A stretch of 64,000 nt of DNA from Nostoc sp. NIES-3756 (lineage in GTDB: Bacteria > Cyanobacteriota > Cyanobacteriia > Cyanobacteriales > Nostocaceae). The translations under genes and the position numbers were made by a program. The stretch is from contig NZ_AP017295.1 of the NCBI RefSeq assembly GCF_001548375.1, forward strand, positions 5,541,001-5,605,000, given 5' to 3'. How positions within the stretch are numbered: position 1 is the first letter of the stretch; every line of letters starts with the position of its first letter. A model generated the notes under the pieces. The model worked only from the letters and a program-made list of their open reading frames with translations, did no database searches and was not told where the DNA came from. Of the stretch, positions 8,704-17,027 are shown one piece after another.

Positions 8704-9477
8704 ATGAACAGGAAGTTTACAGCAACTACAATGCTCAGACCGACAATTTACGCCGTTGCGATAGGAACTTTCGCTCTTACCAGTGGAGCGAGTGCAGTTT
8801 CTCTACAAAATCCATCCCCTGCACCCAAACTTTCTTCTATCTCTAGCAATAGCCTTCTTGCTCAATATAATTCTCGTTCCATCAGATATCCCATAAGGTA
8901 TTACCCAAGACAAAACCAAAACTCCTCTGGTGGGCAAAATAATTCGCAAAATTCCTCCGGTGGACAAAATAATTCGCAAAATTCCTCCGGTGGACAAAAT
9001 AATTCGCAAAATTCCTCTGGTGGGCAAAATAATTCGCAAAATTCCTCCGGTGGACAAAATAATTCGCAAAATTCCTCTGGTGGCCAAAGCGATGCCAACT
9101 CAGCGTCCATAGAACAATCTGTTTTCGAGCAAATCAATCAATACAGACAGTCTCAGAACCTATCACCACTCACCCGGAATGCCGCCATTGACCAGCAAGC
9201 CAGAAATCACAGTCAAAATATGGCCAGTGGAAAAGTTCCGTTTAGTCATCAAGGTTTTGAGCAACGAGTTCAAGCAACTGGTATTGCTTACAAAGACGCT
9301 AAAGAAAATGTTGCTTACAACCAAGACAAAGACTCTGCTACAAGCGCTGTCCAAAGCTGGCTCAAAAGCTCAGGACACCTAACAAACATTAGAAGTAATA
9401 CCAATTTGACAGGGATTGGTGTTGCAGTAAATGGGCAAGGAGTTGTCTACCTCACGCAGATTTTTATTCGTTCTTAG
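8704..9477 (+). CDS. Secreted CAP/SCP-domain protein with Asn/Ser/Gly repeat linker
   Basis: 257 residues. An N-terminal signal sequence (about 1-32, hydrophobic core IYAVAIGTFALTSGASA) is followed by a linker. The linker carries six 10-residue repeats of the type NSSGGQNNSQ, encoded by 30-base tandem units. The CAP domain occupies about 138-257: FEQINQYRQSQNLSPL, HSQNMASGKVPFSHQGFEQR, and a C-terminal TGIGVAVNGQGVVYLTQIF. Family residues His and Glu are present (NMAxG...FSH and AKENVAY). CAP proteins are extracellular, with roles from lipid binding to proteolysis; the role here is unknown. A paralogue lies about 290 bases downstream. Confidence 0.9.
   Translation: MNRKFTATTMLRPTIYAVAIGTFALTSGASAVSLQNPSPAPKLSSISSNSLLAQYNSRSIRYPIRYYPRQNQNSSGGQNNSQNSSGGQNNSQNSSGGQNNSQNSSGGQNNSQNSSGGQNNSQNSSGGQSDANSASIEQSVFEQINQYRQSQNLSPLTRNAAIDQQARNHSQNMASGKVPFSHQGFEQRVQATGIAYKDAKENVAYNQDKDSATSAVQSWLKSSGHLTNIRSNTNLTGIGVAVNGQGVVYLTQIFIRS
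8911..9090 (+). repeat. Six 30-base in-frame tandem repeats
   Basis: Units begin at 8911, 8941, 8971, 9001, 9031 and 9061. The first and last are diverged; inner units differ only at third positions such as ggt-ggg versus ggt-gga. They encode the linker of the CAP protein, and copy number probably varies between strains. Confidence 0.9.
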
Positions 9478-9611
9478 TTATAGTCGTCGTCGCATAGGTT
9501 AGGACATTTTCAAAGCTTGAATGGTAGGAATGTAGGACTTTATATCCTGCCTCCTGCTATAACTGTTAACGGTTGACCTTTGATGGTTGACCGTTGACTA
9601 TGGACTAAGCG

Positions 9612-9649
9612 CAAAGTCTGAGCGGAGGTTTCCTCCGAACAGAACTTTG
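9612..9649. repeat. Covarying hairpin element, copy A
   Basis: Outer arms CAAAGT/ACTTTG and inner arms CGGAGG (9623-9628)/CCTCCG (9632-9637), separated by an internal mismatch. Related copies with different but still complementary arms are at 33333-33368, 35833-35875 and 39233-39275. Confidence 0.7.
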
Positions 9650-9767
9650 TAAGAGATGACCAATGACCAATGACCCATTACCAAATTGCGAAAGTATCCT
9701 GTTATATAACTTAGAAACTAGAAGTTAGAGTATAAGTCTAATCAGTATATACACAAAGTAAATCTTC

Positions 9768-10316
9768 ATGTCCCGACAACCTGCTTTTGGCATCGCTTTA
9801 AGTATGCTTGTCCTTGGGGGAGGATTGATGGCTCCTCTTATACCAGGTCACACTTCTACAAGAAACACTGCTGAAAATTCACCGTTGTCGATTTTTTCTC
9901 ATCAGGTTGCAACAACTACTACAACCTTTCAAACCACTGCTTTGGAAAAAGCGGTGTTTGAGCGAATTAATCGGTATCGGGCGGCTAGAAGGCTACCAAG
10001 GTTGACTTTAAATGCCAGAATCACCCAACAGGCAAGAATCCATAGTCGAAACATGGCTAGAGGTGAAGTTCCCTTTAGCCATCAAGGTTTTGAGCAACGA
10101 GTTAACGCTATCCCACTTCGCTACAAAAGTGCTGCGGAAAACGTTGCTTTTAATCGGGGATATGATGATCCAGCTAACGAGGCTGTTATTGGTTGGATAG
10201 ATAGCCCTGGCCACCTCAAAAACATTAAAGGTAACTACAATATGACTGGTATCGGCGTTGCCACTAATGCCCAAGGTGAAGTCTATCTCACACAGATTTT
10301 CTTGCGTACTCGATAG
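9768..10316 (+). CDS. Secreted CAP/SCP-domain protein (paralogue)
   Basis: 182 residues: a signal peptide (hydrophobic GIALSMLVLGGGLMAPLIPG, about 7-26), a short linker, and a CAP domain from about 62 to the end (FERINRYRAARRLPRLT, HSRNMARGEVPFSHQGFEQR, TGIGVATNAQGEVYLTQIF). Its domain is closely related to that of the preceding gene, but it lacks the Asn/Ser/Gly repeat linker. This suggests tandem duplication followed by linker expansion in the other copy. Function is unknown beyond the family fold; the location is extracytoplasmic. Confidence 0.9.
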   Translation: MSRQPAFGIALSMLVLGGGLMAPLIPGHTSTRNTAENSPLSIFSHQVATTTTTFQTTALEKAVFERINRYRAARRLPRLTLNARITQQARIHSRNMARGEVPFSHQGFEQRVNAIPLRYKSAAENVAFNRGYDDPANEAVIGWIDSPGHLKNIKGNYNMTGIGVATNAQGEVYLTQIFLRTR

Positions 10317-10397
10317 ATGGAATTGTGGTTTTTTTAGACAATAATATTGTAGTGTCGGTAACTCGTCGGCAGATACTGCAATATTATTGAGTGATTC

Positions 10398-11027
10398 ATG
10401 ACATTACAAGACTTTCAAGTAGGCGATCGCGACCTGAGTGACGCGGCTCTTGCCGAATATTTACAATCCCAGGCGATCGCCGTCGATACAGAAACGATGG
10501 GGCTACTTCCCCAGCGCGATCGTCTGTGTTTAATTCAGCTATGCAACCCAGAAGGAAAAGTAACGGCAATTCGCATAGCCAAAGGGCAAACAGAAGCACC
10601 CAACCTCAAAAAACTCCTAGAAGCAACAAACGTCCAAAAAGTGTTTCACTTTGCTCGATTTGATGTTGCCACCTTGCGTTACCATCTAGGGATTCATGTC
10701 CAGCCGATTTTCTGTACCAAGATTGCCAGTAAGTTAGCTCGTACTTATACCAATCGCCACGGACTCAAGGACTTAGTACAAGAATTAGAGCAGGTAGAAC
10801 TAGATAAAAGCTCTCAAAGTTCAGACTGGGGTAACGCCGCTAATTTAACCCAAGCGCAACTCAGCTACGCCGCCAATGATGTCCGCTATTTACTCAGCGC
10901 CCAACAAAAATTAATCGCCATGCTCAAACGCGAAGAACGCTGGGAACTAGCTCAAGAATGCTTCCGAGTTTTACCGACAATTGTGTCTTTAGATTTATTG
11001 CAATTTAAAGATTTATTTGAGCATTAA
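10398..11027 (+). CDS. Ribonuclease D-like 3'-5' exonuclease
   Basis: 209 residues. DEDDy catalytic residues are visible: D30 and E32 in AVDTETMGLL, D89 in HFARFDVATL, and Y157/D161 in YAANDVRYLL. The domain spans nearly the whole protein. The C-terminal HRDC domains of E. coli RNase D are absent, as is normal for the short cyanobacterial form. It should trim 3' ends of tRNA or other RNAs in the cytoplasm. It lies directly downstream of the CAP paralogue but probably has its own promoter, since an 80-base gap separates them. Confidence 0.9.
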   Translation: MTLQDFQVGDRDLSDAALAEYLQSQAIAVDTETMGLLPQRDRLCLIQLCNPEGKVTAIRIAKGQTEAPNLKKLLEATNVQKVFHFARFDVATLRYHLGIHVQPIFCTKIASKLARTYTNRHGLKDLVQELEQVELDKSSQSSDWGNAANLTQAQLSYAANDVRYLLSAQQKLIAMLKREERWELAQECFRVLPTIVSLDLLQFKDLFEH

Positions 11028-11110
11028 TTAGTCATTAGTCAGTTGTCATTAGTAAAAGTTGATTGCTCTTGACTAATGACCAATGACTAATGACCAATGA
11101 CCAATGACCC
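11024..11110. repeat. Short tandem heptamer repeats
   Basis: Alternating attagtc and gaccaat units between the convergent RNase D and rhodanese genes. Confidence 0.8.
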
Positions 11111-11566
11111 TTAAACGTCCTTCTTTTGTGTCTCAGCGTGATTTTTCAGTCGATCCACAACGTTGTAGTCATCTGCACCTGCGGGGGTTCTAGATTCTAC
11201 AATTCCTTCTGTTGGGCCACCAATTGCTTTCCATGCAGCTAAACCACCTCTGAGTTCAGATACGTGTACAAAGCCAGCAGAACGTAAGAGGTTTACTGCT
11301 TGGGAAGTTTGCTCATCGCTTGCACCGTAAACATAAATATCACGGCTTCTTTCTAAAGATGATGCGGCTCTATCTACCAAATCATCGATTGGCATTGCCA
11401 TCGCACCCATAATATGTCCATCGTTATAGGTAGAGCGATCGCGTACATCTAGTATTGTAAACGCTGGTTCACCCCACTCTAGACGAGACTTGAGTACATG
11501 AACATCAGACTGTGATTCAATGGGCGGTTGTTGTGGAATGATTCCACCTAATGGATTATTAGCCAT
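11111..11566 (-). CDS. Rhodanese-like domain protein lacking the catalytic cysteine
   Basis: 151 residues with one rhodanese fold (about 20-118): FTILDVRDRSTYNDGHIMGA is the CH2A region and LRGGLAAWKAIGGPTEG the C-terminal one. At the active loop the sequence is IYVYGASDEQTS, so Gly81 stands where rhodaneses carry the sulfur-accepting cysteine. It is therefore unlikely to be a sulfurtransferase and may be a binding or regulatory domain. No signal peptide is seen. It is transcribed convergently with RNase D. Confidence 0.85.
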   Translation of the reverse strand: MANNPLGGIIPQQPPIESQSDVHVLKSRLEWGEPAFTILDVRDRSTYNDGHIMGAMAMPIDDLVDRAASSLERSRDIYVYGASDEQTSQAVNLLRSAGFVHVSELRGGLAAWKAIGGPTEGIVESRTPAGADDYNVVDRLKNHAETQKKDV

Positions 11567-11850
11567 AACTTAACTATTAACTTCTAATTGAATTAATAGC
11601 AATTTAACTAAAATTATTAATTTGCCTTATCTGGCTGCGGTATGAATATCTTTAAGTTATAACTTTGTTCATTAAGATATAGATATTAAGGAATAGTAGC
11701 AACGAGAAAAAGATATTTTCATCTCCTCATTATGAAATTGATTACATTTGTGATTCAGCCAAAAAATCAATAAAAATAAAAACTTTTCCCTTAACATCAA
11801 ATAAGTGTCAATATATTCTGTGAGCATATTTGCCATCATGTCTCACATTT

Positions 11851-12450
11851 ATGAGCTTTTCACCCGATTTAATTACTTTAGGTAAATACCTAGCTGGAGA
11901 ATTTGATAATAAGGAACAAGCCATGTCCGAGCCGATTTGGTTTGTTCACTTACGCCTATGGCAAAGACCCATTGATTTGTTTAGCGACAATAGCATTACC
12001 CTATTTGCCGAACAAGCCAACATTGTCAATTTAGACCGTCCTTATCGTCAACGCATTCTGCGGTTAATGCCTAATCCTGACTTGGGAACTGGGTTGTATG
12101 TACAGTATTATATGCCTAAAAATCCCAGTGCTTTAATTGGCGCAGGTCGTAATCCTGACATACTCAAAACATTAACTCTAGATCAATTAGAACTACTTCC
12201 AGGCTGTATTCTTTCAGTTAGCCAGCAAGCATTAGCGCCTAGCAGTTATCAGTTCACTGCTAAACCCTTGCCAGATAGTCGCTGTACTTTTACTTACTTA
12301 GGCAACACTGTACAAGTTTCTCTCGGTTTTGAAGTCACTGAAGCACAATTGCAAACCTATGATAAAGGAATTGACTCAGAAACAGGCAAAGCAACTTGGG
12401 GAGCAATTACAGGCCCCTATCGCTACACTAAGCGGGAACAGTATGAGTGA
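11851..12450 (+). CDS. CpcT/CpeT-family chromophore lyase
   Basis: 199 residues from the ATG at 11851; an upstream in-frame TTG at 11830 adds seven residues and seems unlikely. The family is recognised from LITLGKYLAGEFDNKEQA at the start, WFVHLRLWQRP, the FAEQANIVNLDRPYRQRI core and the DSETGKATWGAITGPYRY end. CpcT attaches phycocyanobilin to Cys155 of beta-phycocyanin; CpeT homologues act on phycoerythrin. No phycobiliprotein gene is nearby. PCC 7120, as I recall, has two family members, so this may be the second copy with a different or auxiliary role. Confidence 0.85.
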   Translation: MSFSPDLITLGKYLAGEFDNKEQAMSEPIWFVHLRLWQRPIDLFSDNSITLFAEQANIVNLDRPYRQRILRLMPNPDLGTGLYVQYYMPKNPSALIGAGRNPDILKTLTLDQLELLPGCILSVSQQALAPSSYQFTAKPLPDSRCTFTYLGNTVQVSLGFEVTEAQLQTYDKGIDSETGKATWGAITGPYRYTKREQYE

Positions 12451-12459
12451 TGAGTGCTG

Positions 12460-12484
12460 TTAGCGGTAGCGGCGCGTTTAGCGC
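12460..12484. repeat. GCGGTAGCGGCGCG dispersed element, copy 1
   Basis: A 25-base GC-rich insert lies between two identical 13-base sequences (GTGATGAGTGCTG at 12447-12459 and 12485-12497), as if inserted with duplication. Related copies are at 15461-15484 and, inverted, 21921-21948. Confidence 0.65.
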
Positions 12485-12519
12485 GTGATGAGTGCTGAGG
12501 AAATTGATAGTAATTGCCT

Positions 12520-12557
12520 TACGAATTACGAATTACGAATTACGAATTACGAATTAG
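12520..12557. repeat. Short tandem acgaatt repeats
   Basis: Five consecutive heptamers of acgaatt type between the convergent CpcT-like and STAS genes. Confidence 0.85.
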
Positions 12558-12581
12558 TACTACCCAACACTCAACACTCTA

Positions 12582-12950
12582 CTAACTAGCCATACTCCGA
12601 GGTACACCTTCTAAAGCTTCCTCCTCAGTTTCAAAAATTTCAAATACTGTATCCATCATGGTCACTTCAAACACCAGTTTGGCTTCTGGATGGACGTTAC
12701 AGATGCGAAAACTACCATTAACTTTATCCGCATCGCGCATTCCTGCAACTAAAGAAGTGAGACCAGAACTATCTATAAAATTTACTTGACCAAGATTCAC
12801 AACTACATGACGGCTGAGTTTAGAAATACACTCTTGCAACTTCAAACGAAATTGCCAAGCTGTGGTGATGTCTAAACGACCTGCTGGTTTCAAGACAATA
12901 ACAGTATTACCGTCTTGGGTTGTATAGCTAATTTGTTCTATCTGAATCAC
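12582..12950 (-). CDS. STAS-domain protein, anti-sigma factor antagonist family
   Basis: 122 residues. The start is the GTG at 12950, because a strong GGGGGAGG site lies four bases upstream; the longer frame to 12968 would begin inside that site. The STAS fold covers nearly all of it: VIVLKPAGRLDITTA, then VNLGQVNFIDSSGLTSLVAG with the phosphorylatable serine after Asp in DSSG. Such proteins are phosphorylated by a cognate kinase and switch partner proteins. No kinase or phosphatase gene is adjacent, so the pathway is unknown. Confidence 0.88.
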   Translation of the reverse strand: MIQIEQISYTTQDGNTVIVLKPAGRLDITTAWQFRLKLQECISKLSRHVVVNLGQVNFIDSSGLTSLVAGMRDADKVNGSFRICNVHPEAKLVFEVTMMDTVFEIFETEEEALEGVPRSMAS

Positions 12951-13361
12951 TATGCCTCCCCCTGGCACTTATCTCAAAATTAACTGTAACTGGGTTAGTC
13001 CTGAAATTGATGAGCTAAACCCTGACTTTTAGCAACAACTTTTACTGGTTCTGAACCACAAAGAGTTGAAAAAAGCAGTAATCTATTTAACCCACCAATT
13101 ACAGGACTAGATTTCAGTGCTGAAACTCAATATTAACAGGCTTCAGCTAAATTCATCACCTTTTTGACTAAGTGCTTACATTTAGTAGTTTAACTCACCA
13201 AATTTATTGTGAGTACCCAGAGACAACTACTGAAATAAAGAAGCCATTAATTTTTGGCTTCCTAGTGCTGAGTTCGCTATTCCTTGGCTGGAGATGTTTC
13301 TATCCTTTAGGTAGGGGAAGGTCGATACTTGGCACAACCTCAATTATCCAAATTGTTGACA
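12951..13361. other. Intergenic region between STAS and hemF genes
   Basis: About 410 bases. It contains the hemF terminator (13234-13262) and presumably the STAS-gene promoter. An open frame at 13172-13402 on the plus strand overlaps the end of hemF and has no family features; I reject it. Confidence 0.5.
13234..13262 (-). terminator. Terminator downstream of hemF
   Basis: On the minus strand, arms GAAGCCA/TGGCTTC (13256-13262 with 13241-13247) form a 7-bp stem followed by TTTATTT. It lies about 100 bases past the hemF stop. Confidence 0.65.
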
Positions 13362-14405
13362 CTACTTGTTTGGTGTCCAGTTGCTCCAATCTTGGGGTTT
13401 GAGGAATGTATCATATAACTCTGCTTCTGGTGTATTGGGTTCTGGCTGATAACCGTATTCCCAACGTACTAGAGGTGGTAAAGACATCAAAATAGATTCC
13501 GTGCGTCCATTGGTTTGTAAGCCGAAAATTGTACCTCGGTCGTAAACTAAGTTAAATTCGACGTATCTACCCCGACGATATAGTTGGAAATTACGTTGGC
13601 GATCGCCATATTCTATCCCATGACGACGCTCAACAATGGGTACATAAGCAGGTAGAAACGCTTTACCCGAACCCTGGATAAAACTAAACAAATCTTCCCA
13701 ATCGCGTGGTGCTGGTTCGCCTACTTGGTTACTATATTTGGCTGCTTCACCTTTGGGGTCAGGTCCGCGATATAAAACACCGTTTCCGTCTTGATAATCA
13801 AAAAATAAACCACCAATACCTCTGGTTTCGCCCCGGTGTTTGAGATAGAAGTACTCATCACACCAACGCTTAAATACTGGGTAATACTCTGGGTGATGTT
13901 CGTCGCAAGCCTGCTTCAAGGTTTTATGGAAATGTGCTGCATCCTCAGCAAAGGGATAATAAGGAGTTAAGTCAGCACCACCACCGAACCACCAAACTGG
14001 GCCAGCTTCAAAATAACGGTAGTTGAGGTGAACAGTTGGGACATATGGGTTACGTGGATGTAATACCAAGGATGTACCTGTGGCATAAAAACCATGCCCT
14101 TCAGCTTCGGGACGCTGGGCTAAAATTGAAGGAGGCAGATGGGAACCCCAAACTTCAGAAAAATTTACACCTGCTTGTTCAAATATTGCCCCATCACGCA
14201 GCACACGCGATCGCCCGCCACCCCCCTCTGGACGTTCCCAACTATCTTCGTGAAATGTCCCTACACCATCAAGTTTTGTTAAGGCTTGTGAAATTTCATC
14301 TTGTAACTGCTTCATAAAATGACTGACTCTAGCCTTAGCGTCAGTCGCTGGTAGAGACGGGGATACTTTTGTTTTTACCGTTGGGGTTTGCGAGTTAGTT
14401 ACCAT
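13362..14405 (-). CDS. hemF: Oxygen-dependent coproporphyrinogen III oxidase
   Basis: 347 residues, usual length. HemF decarboxylates coproporphyrinogen III to protoporphyrinogen IX using O2, feeding heme, chlorophyll and bilins. Signature stretches seen are [40 protein letters not shown] (active-site region) and [20 protein letters not shown]. The N-terminal 25 residues are variable. The start ATG lies in a Thr/Ser-rich leader without a clear ribosome-binding site. It is monocistronic with a downstream hairpin. Confidence 0.97.
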   Translation of the reverse strand: MVTNSQTPTVKTKVSPSLPATDAKARVSHFMKQLQDEISQALTKLDGVGTFHEDSWERPEGGGGRSRVLRDGAIFEQAGVNFSEVWGSHLPPSILAQRPEAEGHGFYATGTSLVLHPRNPYVPTVHLNYRYFEAGPVWWFGGGADLTPYYPFAEDAAHFHKTLKQACDEHHPEYYPVFKRWCDEYFYLKHRGETRGIGGLFFDYQDGNGVLYRGPDPKGEAAKYSNQVGEPAPRDWEDLFSFIQGSGKAFLPAYVPIVERRHGIEYGDRQRNFQLYRRGRYVEFNLVYDRGTIFGLQTNGRTESILMSLPPLVRWEYGYQPEPNTPEAELYDTFLKPQDWSNWTPNK

Positions 14406-14908
14406 AGATTCCCGAACCTAAATTAGTTTTTTCTAAAAAAGCCACAAATTTCTGTTGAAAAACTTGTAAGCTGCACGAGCCAAGAAACAGGCTCAATTTG
14501 CCCAAGCAATTTTTTACTTATTAAACGTTTACACGATTAATAGGCCTGATTAGAGTTATTTTCCCTCAAATGCGTATAGGCTTGTATATTGACTAAATTT
14601 TTGTTGTACTTCTTGATAGAAACATTCTGGCGAATATAGTCTACAAATACCTTGAGCGTCAGGTTGAGACAAGGGTATGGGGGTTTAGAAATATAAATGT
14701 TAAAAATTCTTACATCTTTACACCCTTAAACCCTCACACCATTAAACCCTCAGATAGTAAATACAGAGTATTGTTGTTCTTGATGCCTAATTGAGATTTA
14801 TCATGCTGAGGGCAATTGTGAGCGAATACGTTTTAGGGTTGAATCTGAATCACAGTAGCCAACTATTCCAAAGTTACCAGCCAGTGTGTAGGGAGGAGGA
14901 TTAGGCAA
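14406..14908. other. Intergenic region between divergent genes
   Basis: About 500 bases between hemF and the SRPBCC-like gene; both promoters should be here. Short repeats of the ttaaaccctca type occur near 14725-14755. I see no RNA gene. Confidence 0.45.
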
Positions 14909-15433
14909 ATGGGAACGTGGTTATCCAAATTCGTCCACCGTAAACGCCGTCGATTTTGCGTTTCTCTGGCACAAACATATAGAGAAATTAGTTCTGCCTC
15001 TGTAGATGAACTGTGGCAAAAGGTCGTAGATTTAACAGATGTTTCTTGGCATCCATTGCTTAAAAGTACTAACGTACCCTACGGATTAGTACCTAAGCCT
15101 GGATTAATATATCAAGCTGTCACACGCTTTTCACCAATTCCTATCAGAATTTTTGTGGAACGGGTTAACCACAAGGAATTATTAAGTATTCGAGTGATGG
15201 CTATCCCTGGCATAGAAGAAAGGGTTACGTACCAAGTAGAGTCTACAGTCTGTGGAACTTGTTTATCTTATTCAGTTACCTTAAGCGGCTGGTTATCACC
15301 GCTAATTTGGTCATTGTTCCGTCCTTACGTAGATCGTGTAGCACGTTCCTTAGTAGAATCCGTAGAAAAAGCCGCATTACAAGCTGTCTCAGGGAAGAAA
15401 GAAAGCCTGAGCGATAATTGTTTTGATTTTTAA
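14909..15433 (+). CDS. SRPBCC-like protein of unknown function
   Basis: 174 residues. A GGGAGGAGG ribosome-binding site just upstream supports the ATG at 14909. A basic opening (FVHRKRRRF) is followed by a single domain with the pattern of START/SRPBCC folds: SSASVDELWQKVVDLTDVSWHPLL, a beta-rich centre, and a final amphipathic helix YVDRVARSLVESVEKAALQ. These folds bind hydrophobic ligands; no catalytic residue can be named. Short spacing to the Mrp gene (about 290 bases with repeats) does not prove cotranscription. The assignment is by overall pattern only. Confidence 0.6.
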   Translation: MGTWLSKFVHRKRRRFCVSLAQTYREISSASVDELWQKVVDLTDVSWHPLLKSTNVPYGLVPKPGLIYQAVTRFSPIPIRIFVERVNHKELLSIRVMAIPGIEERVTYQVESTVCGTCLSYSVTLSGWLSPLIWSLFRPYVDRVARSLVESVEKAALQAVSGKKESLSDNCFDF

Positions 15434-15460
15434 GGAAGGGAGAAAGGAGTGATAAGTGCT

Positions 15461-15484
15461 AGCGGTAGCGGCGCGTTCAGCCCG
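15461..15484. repeat. GCGGTAGCGGCGCG dispersed element, copy 2
   Basis: Same core as 12460-12484, again beside gataagtgct and gtgctgag sequences. Confidence 0.6.
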
Positions 15485-15723
15485 TGCTGAGAAATTTTGA
15501 ATTTTGAATTGATTACTCCCTCATCCCCACTTCCTAATTTTTCACACCTAAAGAAAGTTAAGATTTTATTAGGTGATAATAAAAAAATTTTAAATTTTAT
15601 TACGCCGATCCAAGAGGAAGTACGCAGCAATTTTTGCTGATTTATTTTGCAGCTGGTCAAAAACCAGGTCGCATCTATCTGTAGCTTGCATTTGAACTTT
15701 CAATTTTACATTTTGAATTGTAT

Positions 15724-16794
15724 ATGTACGATGTCCTTGATTCACAATCTGTTTTAGAAGTGTTGCGACCAGTGCAAGACCCAGAACTGCGTAAGAGTCT
15801 GGTAGAACTGAATATGATTCGCAACGTCAAAATTGATGGTGGGAAAGTAAGCTTCACCTTGGTTTTGACTACACCTGCTTGTCCGTTGCGGGAATTTATT
15901 GTCGAAGATTGCCAAAAGGCAGTGAAAAAGTTACCTGGGGTGACAGATGTCAGTGTAGAGGTAACGGCAGAAACGCCCCAACAAAAAAGCTTACCCGATC
16001 GCAATGGTGTTCCTGGTGTGAAAAATATTATCGCCATCTCCAGTGGTAAAGGCGGTGTCGGTAAAAGCACTGTGGCGGTAAACGTCGCCGTCGCCCTTGC
16101 GCAAACAGGAGCAAAAGTTGGTTTGCTTGATGCGGATATTTACGGCCCCAACGATCCCACAATGCTGGGATTATCTGAGGCGCAAATTGTAGTACGTTCC
16201 ACAGAAAAAGGCGAAGTCTTAGAGCCAGCCTTTAATCATGGTGTCAAATTAGTTTCAATGGGCTTTTTGATTGACAGGGATCAGCCTGTAATTTGGCGGG
16301 GGCCAATGTTGAATGGGGTAATTCGTCAGTTTCTCTATCAAGTAGAATGGGGCGAACTCGACTACTTACTTGTGGATATGCCCCCAGGAACAGGCGATGC
16401 TCAATTAACCTTAACTCAGGCTGTGCCAATGTCTGGGGCAGTAATTGTCACTACACCGCAAACCGTGGCTTTGTTAGATTCTCGTAAAGGTTTACGGATG
16501 TTCCAACAAATGAACGTCTCTGTTTTGGGAATAGTAGAAAATATGAGCTACTTTATTCCCCCTGATATGCCAGATAAACAGTACGATATCTTTGGTTCTG
16601 GTGGCGGCTCCAAAACAGCAGCCGAATTAGGCGTACCCCTCTTAGGCTGCATACCCCTGGAGATTTCCACCAGAATTGGTGGTGATAACGGTGTACCGAT
16701 AGTAGTTGCTGACCCAGATTCAGCTTCTGCTCAAGCCTTAAAAGCGATCGCCCTAGCCATTGCCGGTAAGGTATCAGTCGCAGCATTAACATAG
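15724..16794 (+). CDS. Mrp/ApbC-family P-loop ATPase, iron-sulfur carrier
   Basis: 356 residues. An N-terminal MIP18/DUF59 domain (about 1-85, VLEVLRPVQDPELRKSLVEL) precedes the P-loop domain with a deviant Walker A, SSGKGGVGKSTVAVNVAVA (about 103-120), and DADIYGPNDPTMLG. Mrp proteins carry Fe-S clusters to apoproteins. The usual CxxC near the C-terminus is not evident in the final 100 residues (a lone Cys is in LLGCIPLE), as in several cyanobacterial homologues. I chose the ATG at 15724; a TTG two codons earlier is possible. Confidence 0.92.
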   Translation: MYDVLDSQSVLEVLRPVQDPELRKSLVELNMIRNVKIDGGKVSFTLVLTTPACPLREFIVEDCQKAVKKLPGVTDVSVEVTAETPQQKSLPDRNGVPGVKNIIAISSGKGGVGKSTVAVNVAVALAQTGAKVGLLDADIYGPNDPTMLGLSEAQIVVRSTEKGEVLEPAFNHGVKLVSMGFLIDRDQPVIWRGPMLNGVIRQFLYQVEWGELDYLLVDMPPGTGDAQLTLTQAVPMSGAVIVTTPQTVALLDSRKGLRMFQQMNVSVLGIVENMSYFIPPDMPDKQYDIFGSGGGSKTAAELGVPLLGCIPLEISTRIGGDNGVPIVVADPDSASAQALKAIALAIAGKVSVAALT

Positions 16795-16812
16795 GAGGCA
16801 GGAGGCAGAAGG

Positions 16813-16868
16813 TGAAGCAGTCGCAGTCTTGGCGCTTTGCGTCGATTGCGAACTGCTGAACCCGAAGG
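16813..16868. repeat. Small insertion element with ACCCGAAGG end
   Basis: 56 bases flanked on both sides by GCAGAAGG (16805-16812 and 16869-16876), consistent with insertion and 8-base duplication. It shares CTTTGC, GATTGCGAAC and CCCGnAGG with the insert at 25079-25127. Confidence 0.6.
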
Positions 16869-17027
16869 GCAGAAGGTAGAAGTTAATTATTTCTCCTTCA
16901 TATCCCCCATCTCCCTCATCTTCTTCACTCCTCACCTTTAATTTTTATCTAATTTTTAGATCAAAACCTAAGCATACAGAGTTATTAATAGTCAATATAT
17001 CTAATCGTTTAACTTTTAACTCACACA

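Noticed and set aside
8803..9137. Long antisense frames across the CAP-protein repeat linker
   Set aside because: They are mirror frames of the 30-base in-frame repeat and carry no independent signal.
13172..13402. 76-codon open frame on the plus strand
   Set aside because: It overlaps the 3' end of hemF and the hemF terminator and shows no family features.
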